Under the pieces are notes generated by a model. The model saw nothing but the letters and a program-made list of their open reading frames with translations, made no database searches and was not told where the DNA came from. A DNA stretch of 64,000 nucleotides from Alphaproteobacteria bacterium (GTDB taxonomy: Bacteria > Pseudomonadota > Alphaproteobacteria > Caulobacterales > Caulobacteraceae), in contig JAHJME010000037.1 of the NCBI GenBank assembly GCA_018821435.1, forward strand, positions 124,001-188,000, given 5' to 3'. Of the stretch, positions 54,301 to 61,839 are shown in pieces. Numbering within the stretch: the stretch's first letter is position 1; every line of letters starts with the position of its first letter. A program made the position numbers and the translations under genes.

Positions 54301-54361
54301 CCCCGGGGGCGGCGCGACCTTCGCCTTCACCCTGCCCATTAAAGCGCCGCCGCCGTCATGA
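51338..54361 (+). CDS. Multi-PAS FixL-like sensor histidine kinase
   Basis: 1007 aa with no membrane helix. Five full PAS/PAC units and one partial (second) unit occupy residues 20-760; most end in a QWYG or GWYG PAC signature. The HisKA box ELSASIAHEVNQPLAAVVWNSQ is FixL-like, and the HATPase has NLMRNAIDAI, DNGPGV and SGMGMGLAICRSIV. AGGAGG is 8 nt before ATG 51338. It overlaps the next response regulator by 4 nt. No heme histidine of the FixL HDGYL kind is seen, so the ligands of the PAS units are unknown. Confidence 0.93.
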   Translation: MLSQIPDGAEPDAVRAARVVERVVGNAWATDVAGRFVYVTPSVLALLGVAPEDLNPPSEDPAAGWKGLVHPDDYEDAAAAWRRALKTGDHYHVAHRLRDADGGYRWSRCSGQPVRDAGGRVVGWYGAVLERGALNGEAEPAAVRADRDDPAPSAPSALSLVHPDDRSLALHGITHAFWTGRPQPAVLRVRQAAGDYGWAEVTLEPPLYDSNGVLQWRGESIAVPAPVDETGPSPFGTRALTTSPETEFEATRAIQVIENLFGNAWVVDPDGRITYLTTFSQVNLEQTIAEVNAFAEAGQTAWKAHAHPDDYEGLAAAWRHCLATGDKFFYEHRVKLVYGYAWNRSVAQPIRDRQGAITGWYGTSITNDVYKKNEEALRDRERELSQLVDLVPSHVWRLTPDGEPTFFNRRMADYLGGDVANPGALLARGLEGLIAAVHAEDATAFRRVLGDSLATGSPFAMRYRLRRADGVWHWMSSRAEPLRDPAGRIVQWYGVCHDIDDQVRAEQALQQSKQKLEQMLDALPINILSFDPTRTLNYASRRYADTVGLPNSGIRDFETLAREVAHPDDFPVMFARANHGFATGEAFVNRFRRRANDGAFRWIEARAQALRDPDGAILQWYVVSIDIEEEMQAQEALRERERFLWQLVETLPAMIDCAAPNGEPLYRSQQLREFLGYDLEELDDAGKSRLIGTLEAGVHPDELAGVKQAYARSLGTGVPYARRHRLRRFDGAYRWVETRAAPMRRPDGEIVQWNVICLDIDAEIRAQDDLRLAQERLARASQAASLAELSASIAHEVNQPLAAVVWNSQACQRWLTAAPPNLDRAQTTIERIIRDANAAADVVSRIRALFSQAVGPRDAAAIGDVIAEVRRLLADRTSQARVEVDARLADDLPSIPFDVVQIQQVLVNLMRNAIDAIDGQDAPRLGVRAFRAGEMVQVEVSDNGPGVTDAEKVFDAFFTTKPSGMGMGLAICRSIVESHGGRLWVDANPGGGATFAFTLPIKAPPPS

Positions 54362-55002
54362 CGCCGAACCCCCCCATCGTCCTGATCGTCGACGACGACG
54401 CCCGCGTCCGCGAAGCGCTCAGCGAACTGCTCGAGGCTCATGGGCTGCGCGTCGCCGCCTACGCCTCGGCGGGCGACTATGCCCGCGCCGCGCCCCCGGC
54501 GGGGCCGGCATGCCTGCTGCTCGATGTCGAGCTCCCGGACATCAACGGGCTCGACCTTCAGTCACAGCTGGCCGGCGGCGATCACCCGCCCATCGTCTTC
54601 ATCACCGGCCATGGCGACATTCCTTCCTCGGTGCGGGCCATCAAACACGGCGCGGTGGATTTCCTGACCAAGCCCTTCGGCGAGGATGCGCTGCTGGCCG
54701 CCGTGGACGCCGCGCTCGCGCAGGACGACCGCCTGCGGGCCGAGCGGGCGGACATGGGCGCCCTGCGAGGGCGATACGCGCAGCTGACGCCGCGCGAGCG
54801 CGAGGTCCTGCCGCTCATCGTCAGCGGCCTGATGAACAAACAGGCGGCCGCCGAACTCGGCCTCAGCGAGGTCACGCTGCAGGTCCATCGGCGAAACGTC
54901 CTGCGGAAGATGGGCGCCCAGTCCCTCGCCGACCTCGTTCGGGCGGCGGAGCGGCTGCAGATCCCGGTCACACATTCGCGTCGCGGAGAGAGGGAAGCGT
55001 GA
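54358..55002 (+). CDS. FixJ-type response regulator (partner of the multi-PAS kinase)
   Basis: 214 aa. Receiver with VLIVDDDARV, LLLDVELPDINGLDLQ (phospho-Asp), [27 protein letters not shown], then LuxR/GerE HTH LTPREREVLPLIVSGLMNKQAAAELGLSEVTLQVHRR. It overlaps the kinase gene by ATGA and the next receiver gene by GTGA, so it is the likely cognate regulator. Confidence 0.94.
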   Translation: MTPNPPIVLIVDDDARVREALSELLEAHGLRVAAYASAGDYARAAPPAGPACLLLDVELPDINGLDLQSQLAGGDHPPIVFITGHGDIPSSVRAIKHGAVDFLTKPFGEDALLAAVDAALAQDDRLRAERADMGALRGRYAQLTPREREVLPLIVSGLMNKQAAAELGLSEVTLQVHRRNVLRKMGAQSLADLVRAAERLQIPVTHSRRGEREA

Positions 55003-55367
55003 GTCATCCCAAACGCATCATTGCCGTGGTCGACGACGACGTGCGGCTCCGGGAGTCGCTGGAGAACCTGTTCGAATCCGCGGGCCACGCCGTGCGCACC
55101 TTCGGCTCGGCCGACGCCCTGCTCGTCGCCGGCGTGGACGAGATCGACTGCCTGATCACCGACATCGGCATGCCCGGCATGGACGGGTTCCAGCTCCGCG
55201 ACGCCGTCGGAAGGCTGCGTCCGGATCTGCCGGTGTTCCTGGTCACCGGGCGCCACGAGATCGGGACCCAACGCCCGGCCGAGGTGGCGGCCGCGGCGGG
55301 CCTGTTTCGCAAACCCATCGACGGCCAGCTGCTGCTGGCGACCGTGGAGAAGATCCTGGACCACTGA
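54999..55367 (+). CDS. Single-domain response regulator
   Basis: 122 aa from GTG 54999. Receiver only: IIAVVDDDVRLRESL, CLITDIGMPGMDG, FLVTGRH and FRKPI. No output domain. It could act as a phosphate sink or a diffusible regulator in this kinase cluster. AGAGGGA precedes the start. Confidence 0.9.
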   Translation: MSHPKRIIAVVDDDVRLRESLENLFESAGHAVRTFGSADALLVAGVDEIDCLITDIGMPGMDGFQLRDAVGRLRPDLPVFLVTGRHEIGTQRPAEVAAAAGLFRKPIDGQLLLATVEKILDH

Positions 55368-55378
55368 ACAAGGGAGAG

Positions 55379-56065
55379 TTGAGCTTGCTACAGAACATTT
55401 CCCGGCCCGCGCCCGCGGCCCCGGAGGCGGCGTCCAGCGAACAGGGCGTTGTCCTGGTGGTGGACGACGACCTCTCGGTTCGCGAGGGGCTGAGCGAACT
55501 CCTGCTCTCGATCGGCCTGGTTCCGATCTGCTTCGCCTCGACCCGCGACCTGCTGGAGTCGGGGGCGCTCGACCAGCCCGGATGCCTCATCCTGGACGTG
55601 CGCCTGCCCGGCGCGAGCGGGCTCGACCTGCAGCATCGGCTGGCGGCCGGCGGAAACCCGAAGCCCATCATCTTTCTGACCGGGCACGGGGACATCCCGA
55701 TGACCGTGCAGGCCATGAAGGCCGGCGCGGTCGATTTCCTGACCAAGCCGGTTCGCGATCAGGCGCTGCTGGACGCGATCACCGTCGCGCTCGAGCGTGA
55801 CCGGTCACAGCGTGCGCTTGCCCGGGTGGCGCAGCGCAACGCCGAGCTCTTCGAGACGCTCACGCCGCGCGAACGGGATGTGCTCGCGCGCGTCGTCCGC
55901 GGCCGCCTCAACAAGCAGGTCGCCTTCGACCTCGGCATCAGCGAAGTGACGGTGAAGCTGCACCGGAGCAACGGCCTGCGCAAAATGGAGATCGCCACGA
56001 TCGGCGGGCTCATCCGGGCCTGGGAAACCCTTCCGGCGCCCCTGCGTGAGGCTCCGTCGACCTAG
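55379..56065 (+). CDS. FixJ-type response regulator
   Basis: 228 aa. Receiver (VLVVDDDLSV, CLILDVRLPGASG, FLTGHGDIPMTVQAMKAGAVDFLTKPV) and GerE HTH (LTPRERDVLARVVRGRLNKQVAFDLGISEVTVKLHRSNG). The start is uncertain: TTG 55379 or TTG 55385, the latter better spaced from AGGGAG. It is the third response regulator behind one kinase, 12 nt after the single-domain receiver. Confidence 0.92.
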   Translation: MSLLQNISRPAPAAPEAASSEQGVVLVVDDDLSVREGLSELLLSIGLVPICFASTRDLLESGALDQPGCLILDVRLPGASGLDLQHRLAAGGNPKPIIFLTGHGDIPMTVQAMKAGAVDFLTKPVRDQALLDAITVALERDRSQRALARVAQRNAELFETLTPRERDVLARVVRGRLNKQVAFDLGISEVTVKLHRSNGLRKMEIATIGGLIRAWETLPAPLREAPST

Positions 56066-56193
56066 CCGCCATTCCCGGCCGTCCCGCACGATGGCCCTCA
56101 GTGCCAGACGGCGGTCAGAGGACGTCCTGCGACAGGAGCCGCCAGAGGGGAGCAGGGCGCCCGGTCGTGGCGCGCGCCCTGCCGTCGCCCCGA

Positions 56194-56724
56194 CTAGAAC
56201 CGGCGGACGTAGCTGACCGCCCAGGTATCGGCCGCGCCGGCGTGGCCGCCCGTGAAGTCCCGGCGCGTCCAGTCGGCGCGGACGCCGTTCGCGCCATCGA
56301 TGAAGTAGCTTGCGCCAAGTCCGTAGTTGACGCTGTCGCCGTCCTGCCGCGACCTCACACCCGCCACGTTGGCCTTGATCTTGGTCGTGCCGTAGCCGAG
56401 GCGCGCGAAGACGTCGATCTTCTCGGTGACGGGGAGGAAGCCGACCGCATAGGCCGCGACGTCATGCTTCAGCTCGTACTTGCCCGGGCCATATACCGAG
56501 GCGGTGAAGCTGTCGTCGTCGATGCCGACCGATCCTTCGATTTCCACGCCGGCGTAGCGATGCAGCTTGGCGCCGACGCGGGCGGTGATCGCGCCCAGGC
56601 TGGCCTCGTCACCGTCGAACCAGGTGTAGCCGGCGGAGCCATAGACGGCCGGCGATGTCAGCGATTGGGCGAACGCGGGCACGGCGATAAGTGAGAGGGC
56701 GGAAGCGGCGAGCAGAATACGCAT
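56194..56724 (-). CDS. Outer-membrane beta-barrel protein
   Basis: 176 aa. Signal peptide (ILLAASALSLIAVPAFA), then alternating beta strands (VYGSAGYTWF, LGAITARVGAKLHRYAGVEIEGSVG) and a C-terminal aromatic strand ending in Phe (WAVSYVRRF), as in OmpA/OmpX-like eight-stranded barrels. It probably sits in the outer membrane; the function is unknown. Confidence 0.88.
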   Translation of the reverse strand: MRILLAASALSLIAVPAFAQSLTSPAVYGSAGYTWFDGDEASLGAITARVGAKLHRYAGVEIEGSVGIDDDSFTASVYGPGKYELKHDVAAYAVGFLPVTEKIDVFARLGYGTTKIKANVAGVRSRQDGDSVNYGLGASYFIDGANGVRADWTRRDFTGGHAGAADTWAVSYVRRF

Positions 56725-56921
56725 GAGGTCAACCTTCAGTTCAGGAAGGCCGAAGAGATATCGGCCTGGTGTCTGAAGGTAGGTTCGTCAGCATCGAATC
56801 CAATAACGCTGCGCGGGGATACAGGATATTGCCGTGCGTATATTAAAAACGCGCGACGTGAATGCTATCTGTGTTCAGCGAATGCGATCCCCGAGCCGTA
56901 TCAGGAGGGCCTCAGCTCGTG

Positions 56922-57371
56922 TTACAAGCCGACCGCGCCCGTGGTATCGGCCGAGGCCGCCTTGTCCACATCGTCACGCGCCGCATGCCGCCTTCGCCAC
57001 TGCATCGGCGCGACGCCGGACCGACGCCGGAAGACTGTCGAGAAGTGACTGTGACTTCGAAAGCCGACGGCGCACGCGATGTCGGCGAGCGGGAGCGGGG
57101 TGTCGGACAGCAGGGCCTTGGCGCGCTCGATGCGACACGAGACCAGATAGGCGTGCGGCGGCAGGCCGGTCGTCGCCCGGAACTGGGCTGCGAAATGCAT
57201 CCGCGAGAGCCCGGCCGCCCGCGCCAGGTCGTTGAGGCGGAGCGGCCTTGCGAGGTTGTCCGCCACGAACGCCTCGACGCGCGCAAGCCGCCAGGGCGCG
57301 AGTCCGGACCGGAACGGCGGACCGCGACGCCGCTGAAACGCCTGCGGCCCCGGCCCGCCGTCAGGAGCCAT
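56922..57371 (-). CDS. AraC-family regulator (DNA-binding domain only)
   Basis: 149 aa. AraC double HTH: LRLNDLARAAGLSRMHFAAQFRATTGLPPHAYLVSCRIERAKALL and LADIACAVGFRSHSHFSTVFRRRSG. There is no N-terminal sensing domain, only about 25 disordered residues. Its start overlaps an 81-aa gene by 11 nt. It is a good candidate binder of the 22-bp-spaced GATAGG repeats found upstream of nearby hydrolase genes (inference). Confidence 0.9.
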   Translation of the reverse strand: MAPDGGPGPQAFQRRRGPPFRSGLAPWRLARVEAFVADNLARPLRLNDLARAAGLSRMHFAAQFRATTGLPPHAYLVSCRIERAKALLSDTPLPLADIACAVGFRSHSHFSTVFRRRSGVAPMQWRRRHAARDDVDKAASADTTGAVGL

Positions 57372-57606
57372 CGCGGCGAGGGCCCGGCGCGAGCGCGGTC
57401 GTCCCCGAACCTGAACCTGAAACCTCGGCGCGTCGCGTCACCGCGGCGGGGTCCCTCGCCGGAAAACTGTCGGCCAGGGCGGCGTCGAGCATCCCGTCCA
57501 GTCGCTGGCAGGGCGTGACCCGCGCAGCGCCGGCCGGGTCGGCGCGACGAGATCCCCTCACGCCTCCGGCAGCGCGGCGGGGCTTGTTGGAGAGGTGCGT
57601 CGCCAT
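57361..57606 (-). CDS. Small hypothetical protein
   Basis: 81 aa from ATG 57606 (GGAG 6 nt upstream). It contains LDGMLDAALADSFPARDPAAVTRR, a motif seen repeatedly in short uncharacterised proteobacterial proteins (ALxDSFPASDP type, recalled). It overlaps the AraC gene start, suggesting coupling. Function unknown. Confidence 0.65.
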   Translation of the reverse strand: MATHLSNKPRRAAGGVRGSRRADPAGAARVTPCQRLDGMLDAALADSFPARDPAAVTRRAEVSGSGSGTTALAPGPRRDGS

Positions 57607-57758
57607 GCGGTGCTCCGCGGTGTTCGGCCCGACCTCGCCGCGTGCGTTGGCCACGCGCGGGTCCGGGGTTCGATGTCGGATGGGTGAGGGTGGCGGGTCT
57701 TCGAGGCGACCAGGGCGCGGGCGCTCAGGCCATGCGCCCTGGTCAGCTCGCGCCGAGG

Positions 57759-58673
57759 TCAGTAGTCCCAGACCGCCGCCACCCAGCGGAAGGCGTCGCC
57801 TTCGACCGCCACCCGGCCGACTGAAGGGAAGGGGAGGTGGGTGGCCACGAGGATTTCCCCGCTCGCCGCCGCTTCCTGCATGAGACGCACGCGGACGCGG
57901 GCCGCTTCCTCCGGATCATGCTCGAAGCCGTTCTGCCAGTCGGGGTGGTCGAAGGCGACGGGGAACAGGGCGTCGCCCGCGAAGGTCAGCCGCTCGTCGC
58001 CAGCCGTGACACGCACGATGCTGTGCCCGGGGGTGTGACCGCCGGTGCGCTGGACGACGACGCCCGGCGCGACCTCGAACTCCTGGTCGAACGTGTGCAG
58101 CTTGTCGCCGTACATCTGCACGAATTCCGCGGCGGTGGAGCGAAGCACCTCCGGAATGGGCGTCGGCATGACGGTCCGGGAAAAGTCGGGCGACTTCCAG
58201 AAGTCGACTTCCGTGGCGCTGACGTGGATCCGCAGGTCCGGACGCAGGCGCGACCGGACCTCGTCCACGAGCAGCCCGCCGACGTGGTCCATGTGCATGT
58301 GGGTGATGACCACGTCCGTCACGGACGCCAGGTCGATGCCGGCCGCCTCCAGGCGTTGGGGGAACTGCCCGGCGCGGGGGAAGCCGGGGAACTGCCCGCC
58401 CAGTCCGGCGTCGACGAGGATGATCTGGTCGCCGCTGCGCACCACGAGCACATTCAGCGGCCAGTCGAACGCCTCCGGCCCCATGAACATATCCTTGAAC
58501 CAAGCCGTGCGGGTGGCCGGCTCGACGTTGGTGGACATGGTCGAGGTCGGCAGGGGGAGGATGCCGTCGCTGATCACCAGCACGTCGATCTCGCCGATCC
58601 GCAGCGCGTACCGCGACGGCACGAGGTCCGCGGAGGCCGCTCCGCCCGCGGGTGAGATTTTGTCCAATTTCAT
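57759..58673 (-). CDS. Metallo-beta-lactamase-fold hydrolase
   Basis: 304 aa. Zinc motif ITHMHMDHVGG (His 125, His 127, Asp 129, His 130), LVDAGLGG, GGHTPGHS, DALFPVAFDH and a terminal THLPFPSVG. It resembles quorum-quenching lactonase/QsdR-like or other MBL hydrolases. The substrate is unknown. Two GATAGG motifs lie 82-109 nt upstream of its ATG. Confidence 0.9.
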   Translation of the reverse strand: MKLDKISPAGGAASADLVPSRYALRIGEIDVLVISDGILPLPTSTMSTNVEPATRTAWFKDMFMGPEAFDWPLNVLVVRSGDQIILVDAGLGGQFPGFPRAGQFPQRLEAAGIDLASVTDVVITHMHMDHVGGLLVDEVRSRLRPDLRIHVSATEVDFWKSPDFSRTVMPTPIPEVLRSTAAEFVQMYGDKLHTFDQEFEVAPGVVVQRTGGHTPGHSIVRVTAGDERLTFAGDALFPVAFDHPDWQNGFEHDPEEAARVRVRLMQEAAASGEILVATHLPFPSVGRVAVEGDAFRWVAAVWDY

Positions 58674-58754
58674 GATCCAGATCCTTTCGGCTACGCCTCA
58701 AAACGGCATCCCCAGGCTAGGGCCGAGGCCGCGCGAGGATCGATTGGGCGGAGG

Positions 58755-58782
58755 GATAGGACACGCCATCCGCCGGGATAGG
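58755..58782. promoter_or_regulatory. 22-bp-spaced GATAGG repeat upstream of MBL gene
   Basis: GATAGG at 58755-58760 and again at 58777-58782 (centre spacing 22 bp), with conserved neighbours (GGGATAGG). The same pair (as CCTATC) with the same spacing occurs at 60843-60870. AraC-type regulators bind such direct repeats. Confidence 0.45.
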
Positions 58783-58945
58783 TCCCGCAAGTTGGGCGCG
58801 TAAGAGATTGAGGAATCTGAAGATTGCGCAGCGACCGGGGCCGGGCCTGCGGTGCGACCGCGATGGACGCCGTCGTCTGCCGTGGGCGCGCGGCAGCGCG
58901 CGCGAGGTCGTTCGCCGGTGCTCGCCGTCGGCGCGGCAGGGGCGC

Positions 58946-59545
58946 TCAGGGACGCGGCGCCGTGGGATCGGGCGTGGCGACCAGGCGATGGACGCGGCGA
59001 TCGGGGACCAGCCACAGGGACGCGATCGCCGCGTAGATCAGCGCCGCGGCCACGGGCTCGACGAAGGCTGCGCCCACGCCCAGGAGGTAGCCGGCCGCGG
59101 ACGCCTTGCCTTTCCAGTCCCCGCCGACGGCCCGACGCAGGTCGGACTGCTCGCCTTGCGAGCGGATGATCGCCGTCTGCATCAGATGCCAGGCCATCGA
59201 ACAGGCCAACAGCGACAGCCCGTAGACGGCCGTGGGCCAGGGCCGCAGCTCGTGCTCACCCATCCAGCTGGTCGTGAACGGGATGAGCGAGAGCCAGAAC
59301 AGCAGGTGCAGGTTCGCCCACAGAACGGCGCCGTTCACCTTGGGCGTCAGGAGGAAGAAGTGGTGATGGTTGTTCCAGTAGATCGCGATGTAGGCGAAGC
59401 TGAGGGCGTAGCTCAGGAACACCGGCAGGACCGCGCCGAGCGCAGCCGGCGTATCGCCCTCGGGCGGCTTCATCTCCAGGACCATGATGGTGATGACGAT
59501 CGCCACCACGCCATCGGTCAGCGCCTTCAGCCGCTCGGAGGTCAT
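58946..59545 (-). CDS. TMEM175/DUF1211 family membrane protein (putative K+ channel)
   Basis: 199 aa from ATG 59545. The first helix has the family start ERLKALTDGVVAIVITIMVLEM, with about five further helices and NNHHHFFLLTP. TMEM175 family members are potassium-permeable channels. The start overlaps the stop of the preceding gene by 4 nt. Confidence 0.9.
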   Translation of the reverse strand: MTSERLKALTDGVVAIVITIMVLEMKPPEGDTPAALGAVLPVFLSYALSFAYIAIYWNNHHHFFLLTPKVNGAVLWANLHLLFWLSLIPFTTSWMGEHELRPWPTAVYGLSLLACSMAWHLMQTAIIRSQGEQSDLRRAVGGDWKGKASAAGYLLGVGAAFVEPVAAALIYAAIASLWLVPDRRVHRLVATPDPTAPRP

Positions 59546-60441
59546 GTCGACGACCCCATTCCGGGCCGCGAGCTCGCGAGCCAGGCGGCGACGTTCAGCG
59601 CATAGCGGTGGGTGTCGGCCAGCGCCTCGGGACATCGCTGGAGGCCGTCGCCCGGCGGTTCGTCGACGAAACTCGGGCTGCCGGCGCGGGTGTCCCAGTT
59701 GTAATCGGCAAAATGATGGAAGGTGCTCTGGGCCAGGCCCGGACCGCCGCGTTCTCCAGGCTCGAAGGCCACCGCGATGTTGAATCGTGCGCCGGTGGCT
59801 AGGCTGCGGCCTTGGGCGATCACACGGGCACCTTCGCCCTCCGGCGCGCCGATCCCGCCTTCGTGCGGATGCGACGGCAGGAAGCGGATCGCGCCCGTGG
59901 GCGACCGCGGGTTGGCGAGGACCGGGTGGCGGGCGCCCACCACCTCGATTTTCTGGAAGTCGCCGTTCGCGCCGGAATGAAAATTCGGCCAGGAGATGTA
60001 GGGGGTGAAGGGGTCGTCGATCCGCCGCTTCACGGGATCAGGGTCGGGGTTGCTGCTGTGGAAATGGTGCGCTGAGCCCAGCCCCGCGAGCGTGCAGACC
60101 GAGGATCCCAGGTCCATGTGGTCGCGCGTCACCAGCAGGCCGCCGCCACGGGCGCGAAAACGGGAGATCGCTTCACAGTCTTCCGGCGCGAGGCCGTCGC
60201 CGGTGTCCACGGCGAACAGCCACAGTTGATCGAAGTCGCTGTCGTCGATCGTCGAGAGCACGGAATCCGGCGCGCCCAGCGGTCCGCGGTCGCGCTGCGT
60301 GACCTGGTAGATCTGCCGGCTCTGGTCATCGCGCTGCGCGCCCAGCAGCGCGCCCAGTCTGCTGAACCGGGCGATCGACCAGTCGTCGTCGGTCGTGGGG
60401 ATCGTCGTCTGGAGAAGAATCCTGACTGGCCGCCTGTCCAT
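59542..60441 (-). CDS. Hypothetical protein with ThuA/GATase-like features
   Basis: 299 aa. RILLQTTIPTTDDDWSIARFSRL, then DFDQLWLFAVDTGDGLAPEDCEAISRFRARGGGLLVTRDH, which resembles class I glutamine-amidotransferase/ThuA-like folds, and later RFLPSHPHEGGIG, THHFADYNW-type segments. No catalytic residue can be assigned. ATG 60441 follows an AAAGGA about 9 nt upstream. It is probably co-transcribed with the TMEM175 gene. Confidence 0.8.
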   Translation of the reverse strand: MDRRPVRILLQTTIPTTDDDWSIARFSRLGALLGAQRDDQSRQIYQVTQRDRGPLGAPDSVLSTIDDSDFDQLWLFAVDTGDGLAPEDCEAISRFRARGGGLLVTRDHMDLGSSVCTLAGLGSAHHFHSSNPDPDPVKRRIDDPFTPYISWPNFHSGANGDFQKIEVVGARHPVLANPRSPTGAIRFLPSHPHEGGIGAPEGEGARVIAQGRSLATGARFNIAVAFEPGERGGPGLAQSTFHHFADYNWDTRAGSPSFVDEPPGDGLQRCPEALADTHRYALNVAAWLASSRPGMGSST

Positions 60442-60491
60442 GTCCTGCCGTCCTTTGCTGGACCCAGGTTCCCATTCCCGCGCCGTCAGGC

Positions 60492-60737
60492 TCAATCAGA
60501 CCTGAGGTCAGGCGCATCTGGACCTTCGTCGTGCTGCGCATAGCTCGTCGCCGGTTCTTCCGCGGGTAACGACGAGCGCAGGAGGTAGTCCGCGAGCACC
60601 AGGGCGGCGAAGGCCGCCACGATCACCAGGATCTCCGGCGTCGCCGAACGCCGGGGGCGCGGAGGGGGCCGGTGTATGGGACGCGGGGGCTGATTGGGCT
60701 TCGAGGCGCCGGATGATCGGCGGGTACGGCGGTTCAT
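60492..60737 (-). CDS. Small single-pass membrane protein
   Basis: 81 aa from ATG 60737 with GAGGAG 6 nt upstream. Basic, proline-rich N-terminus, then one helix (about 36-52: ILVIVAAFAALVLADYLL) and an acidic tail. Function unknown. Confidence 0.65.
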   Translation of the reverse strand: MNRRTRRSSGASKPNQPPRPIHRPPPRPRRSATPEILVIVAAFAALVLADYLLRSSLPAEEPATSYAQHDEGPDAPDLRSD

Positions 60738-60841
60738 CGGAGGCTCCTCACGACGGGACGTGTCGCCGGCCTTCTTTCCGCAGCGGCGTCGGCGGCTCCA
60801 TCTGGCCGCCGGGTCGGAGGTCCTCGCCATCCGGAGGGCCG

Positions 60842-60870
60842 ACCTATCGCGACCGTGGCGGACACCTATC
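60842..60870. promoter_or_regulatory. 22-bp-spaced CCTATC repeat in a divergent promoter
   Basis: ACCTATC at 60842-60848 and 60864-60870 (22-bp spacing), the reverse complement of the GATAGG repeat at 58755-58782. It lies between the 81-aa gene (-) and the hydrolase at 60994 (+). One further copy is at 45868-45873. Confidence 0.45.
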
Positions 60871-60993
60871 CGCCGGACCTGGGCCACCACCGCCTCGGTC
60901 GAGGTCGGCCCCGCCTCAGGCCCGATAGGCTCGCGAGGGGGGGAGCCGCATGTTCGTCGCCACACGCCGCACGGGCCTGATGGAGACGAAGAC

Positions 60994-61779
60994 ATGCGAC
61001 ACATCCTTGGAGTCATGGCGATCGCCCTGGCCCTCACGGCCGGCCGCGGCGCGAACGCCGAACCGAGCCGGGCCGACCCGAAGCCGACGATCGTCCTGGT
61101 GCACGGCGCCTTCGCGGACGCCTCGAGCTGGACCGGCGTCATCAGCCGGCTGAAGCGCGACGGGTTCGAGGTCGTCGCGGCCGCCAATCCGCTGCGGGGC
61201 GTCGCGAGCGACGCGGCCGCCGTCTCGTCCGTGGTGAAATCCATCCCCGGACCGGTGCTGCTGGTAGGGCATTCCTACGGCGGGCCGGTCATCACCACGG
61301 CGGCCAATGGCGCCGCCAATGTGAAGGCTCTGGTCTATGTCGCGGGCTTCCTGCCCGACACCGGCGAAACCAGCCTGTCGCTCTCCGCCAAGTTCCCGGG
61401 CAGCACGCTTGGAGACAGCCTGACCACGATCGCGCTGCCGGACGGGGACGAGGATCTCTACATCCTTCGCGACAGGTTCCGGGCGCAGTTCGCCGCCGAC
61501 GTGTCGCCGACGCAGGCGGCGGCGATGGCGGCGACCCAACGCCCCGTCACGCTCTCCGCCCTGGGCGAGCCGTCAGGCCCAGCGGCCTGGAAGCGGCTGC
61601 CGTCCTACGTGATCTACGGGACCGGCGACCGCAATGTCCCCGCCGCCGTCATGGCCTTCATGGCCGAGCGCGCCCACGCCCGGAAGACCGTGGCGCTCAC
61701 CGGCGCCTCGCATGCGCTGATGGTCTCTCATCCCGACCAGGTCGCCGCCTTCATCGAGGACGCCGCGCGGGCGCCCTGA
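60994..61779 (+). CDS. Alpha/beta hydrolase, secreted
   Basis: 261 aa. Signal peptide (ILGVMAIALALTAGRGANA), LVHGAFADASSW, nucleophile elbow LVGHSYGGPVI (Ser), late YGTGDRNVP (Asp) and GASHALMVSHP (His). It resembles EstC/pyrethroid-hydrolase-like periplasmic esterases. GGAGACGAA precedes ATG 60994. It is followed by the NmrA-type gene after 60 nt. Confidence 0.9.
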   Translation: MRHILGVMAIALALTAGRGANAEPSRADPKPTIVLVHGAFADASSWTGVISRLKRDGFEVVAAANPLRGVASDAAAVSSVVKSIPGPVLLVGHSYGGPVITTAANGAANVKALVYVAGFLPDTGETSLSLSAKFPGSTLGDSLTTIALPDGDEDLYILRDRFRAQFAADVSPTQAAAMAATQRPVTLSALGEPSGPAAWKRLPSYVIYGTGDRNVPAAVMAFMAERAHARKTVALTGASHALMVSHPDQVAAFIEDAARAP

Positions 61780-61839
61780 GCTTCCGTCCGTCGTCGGACA
61801 TGGGCCGCCGAGCTGTCGGCCGAGCCGGAGGAGAACACC

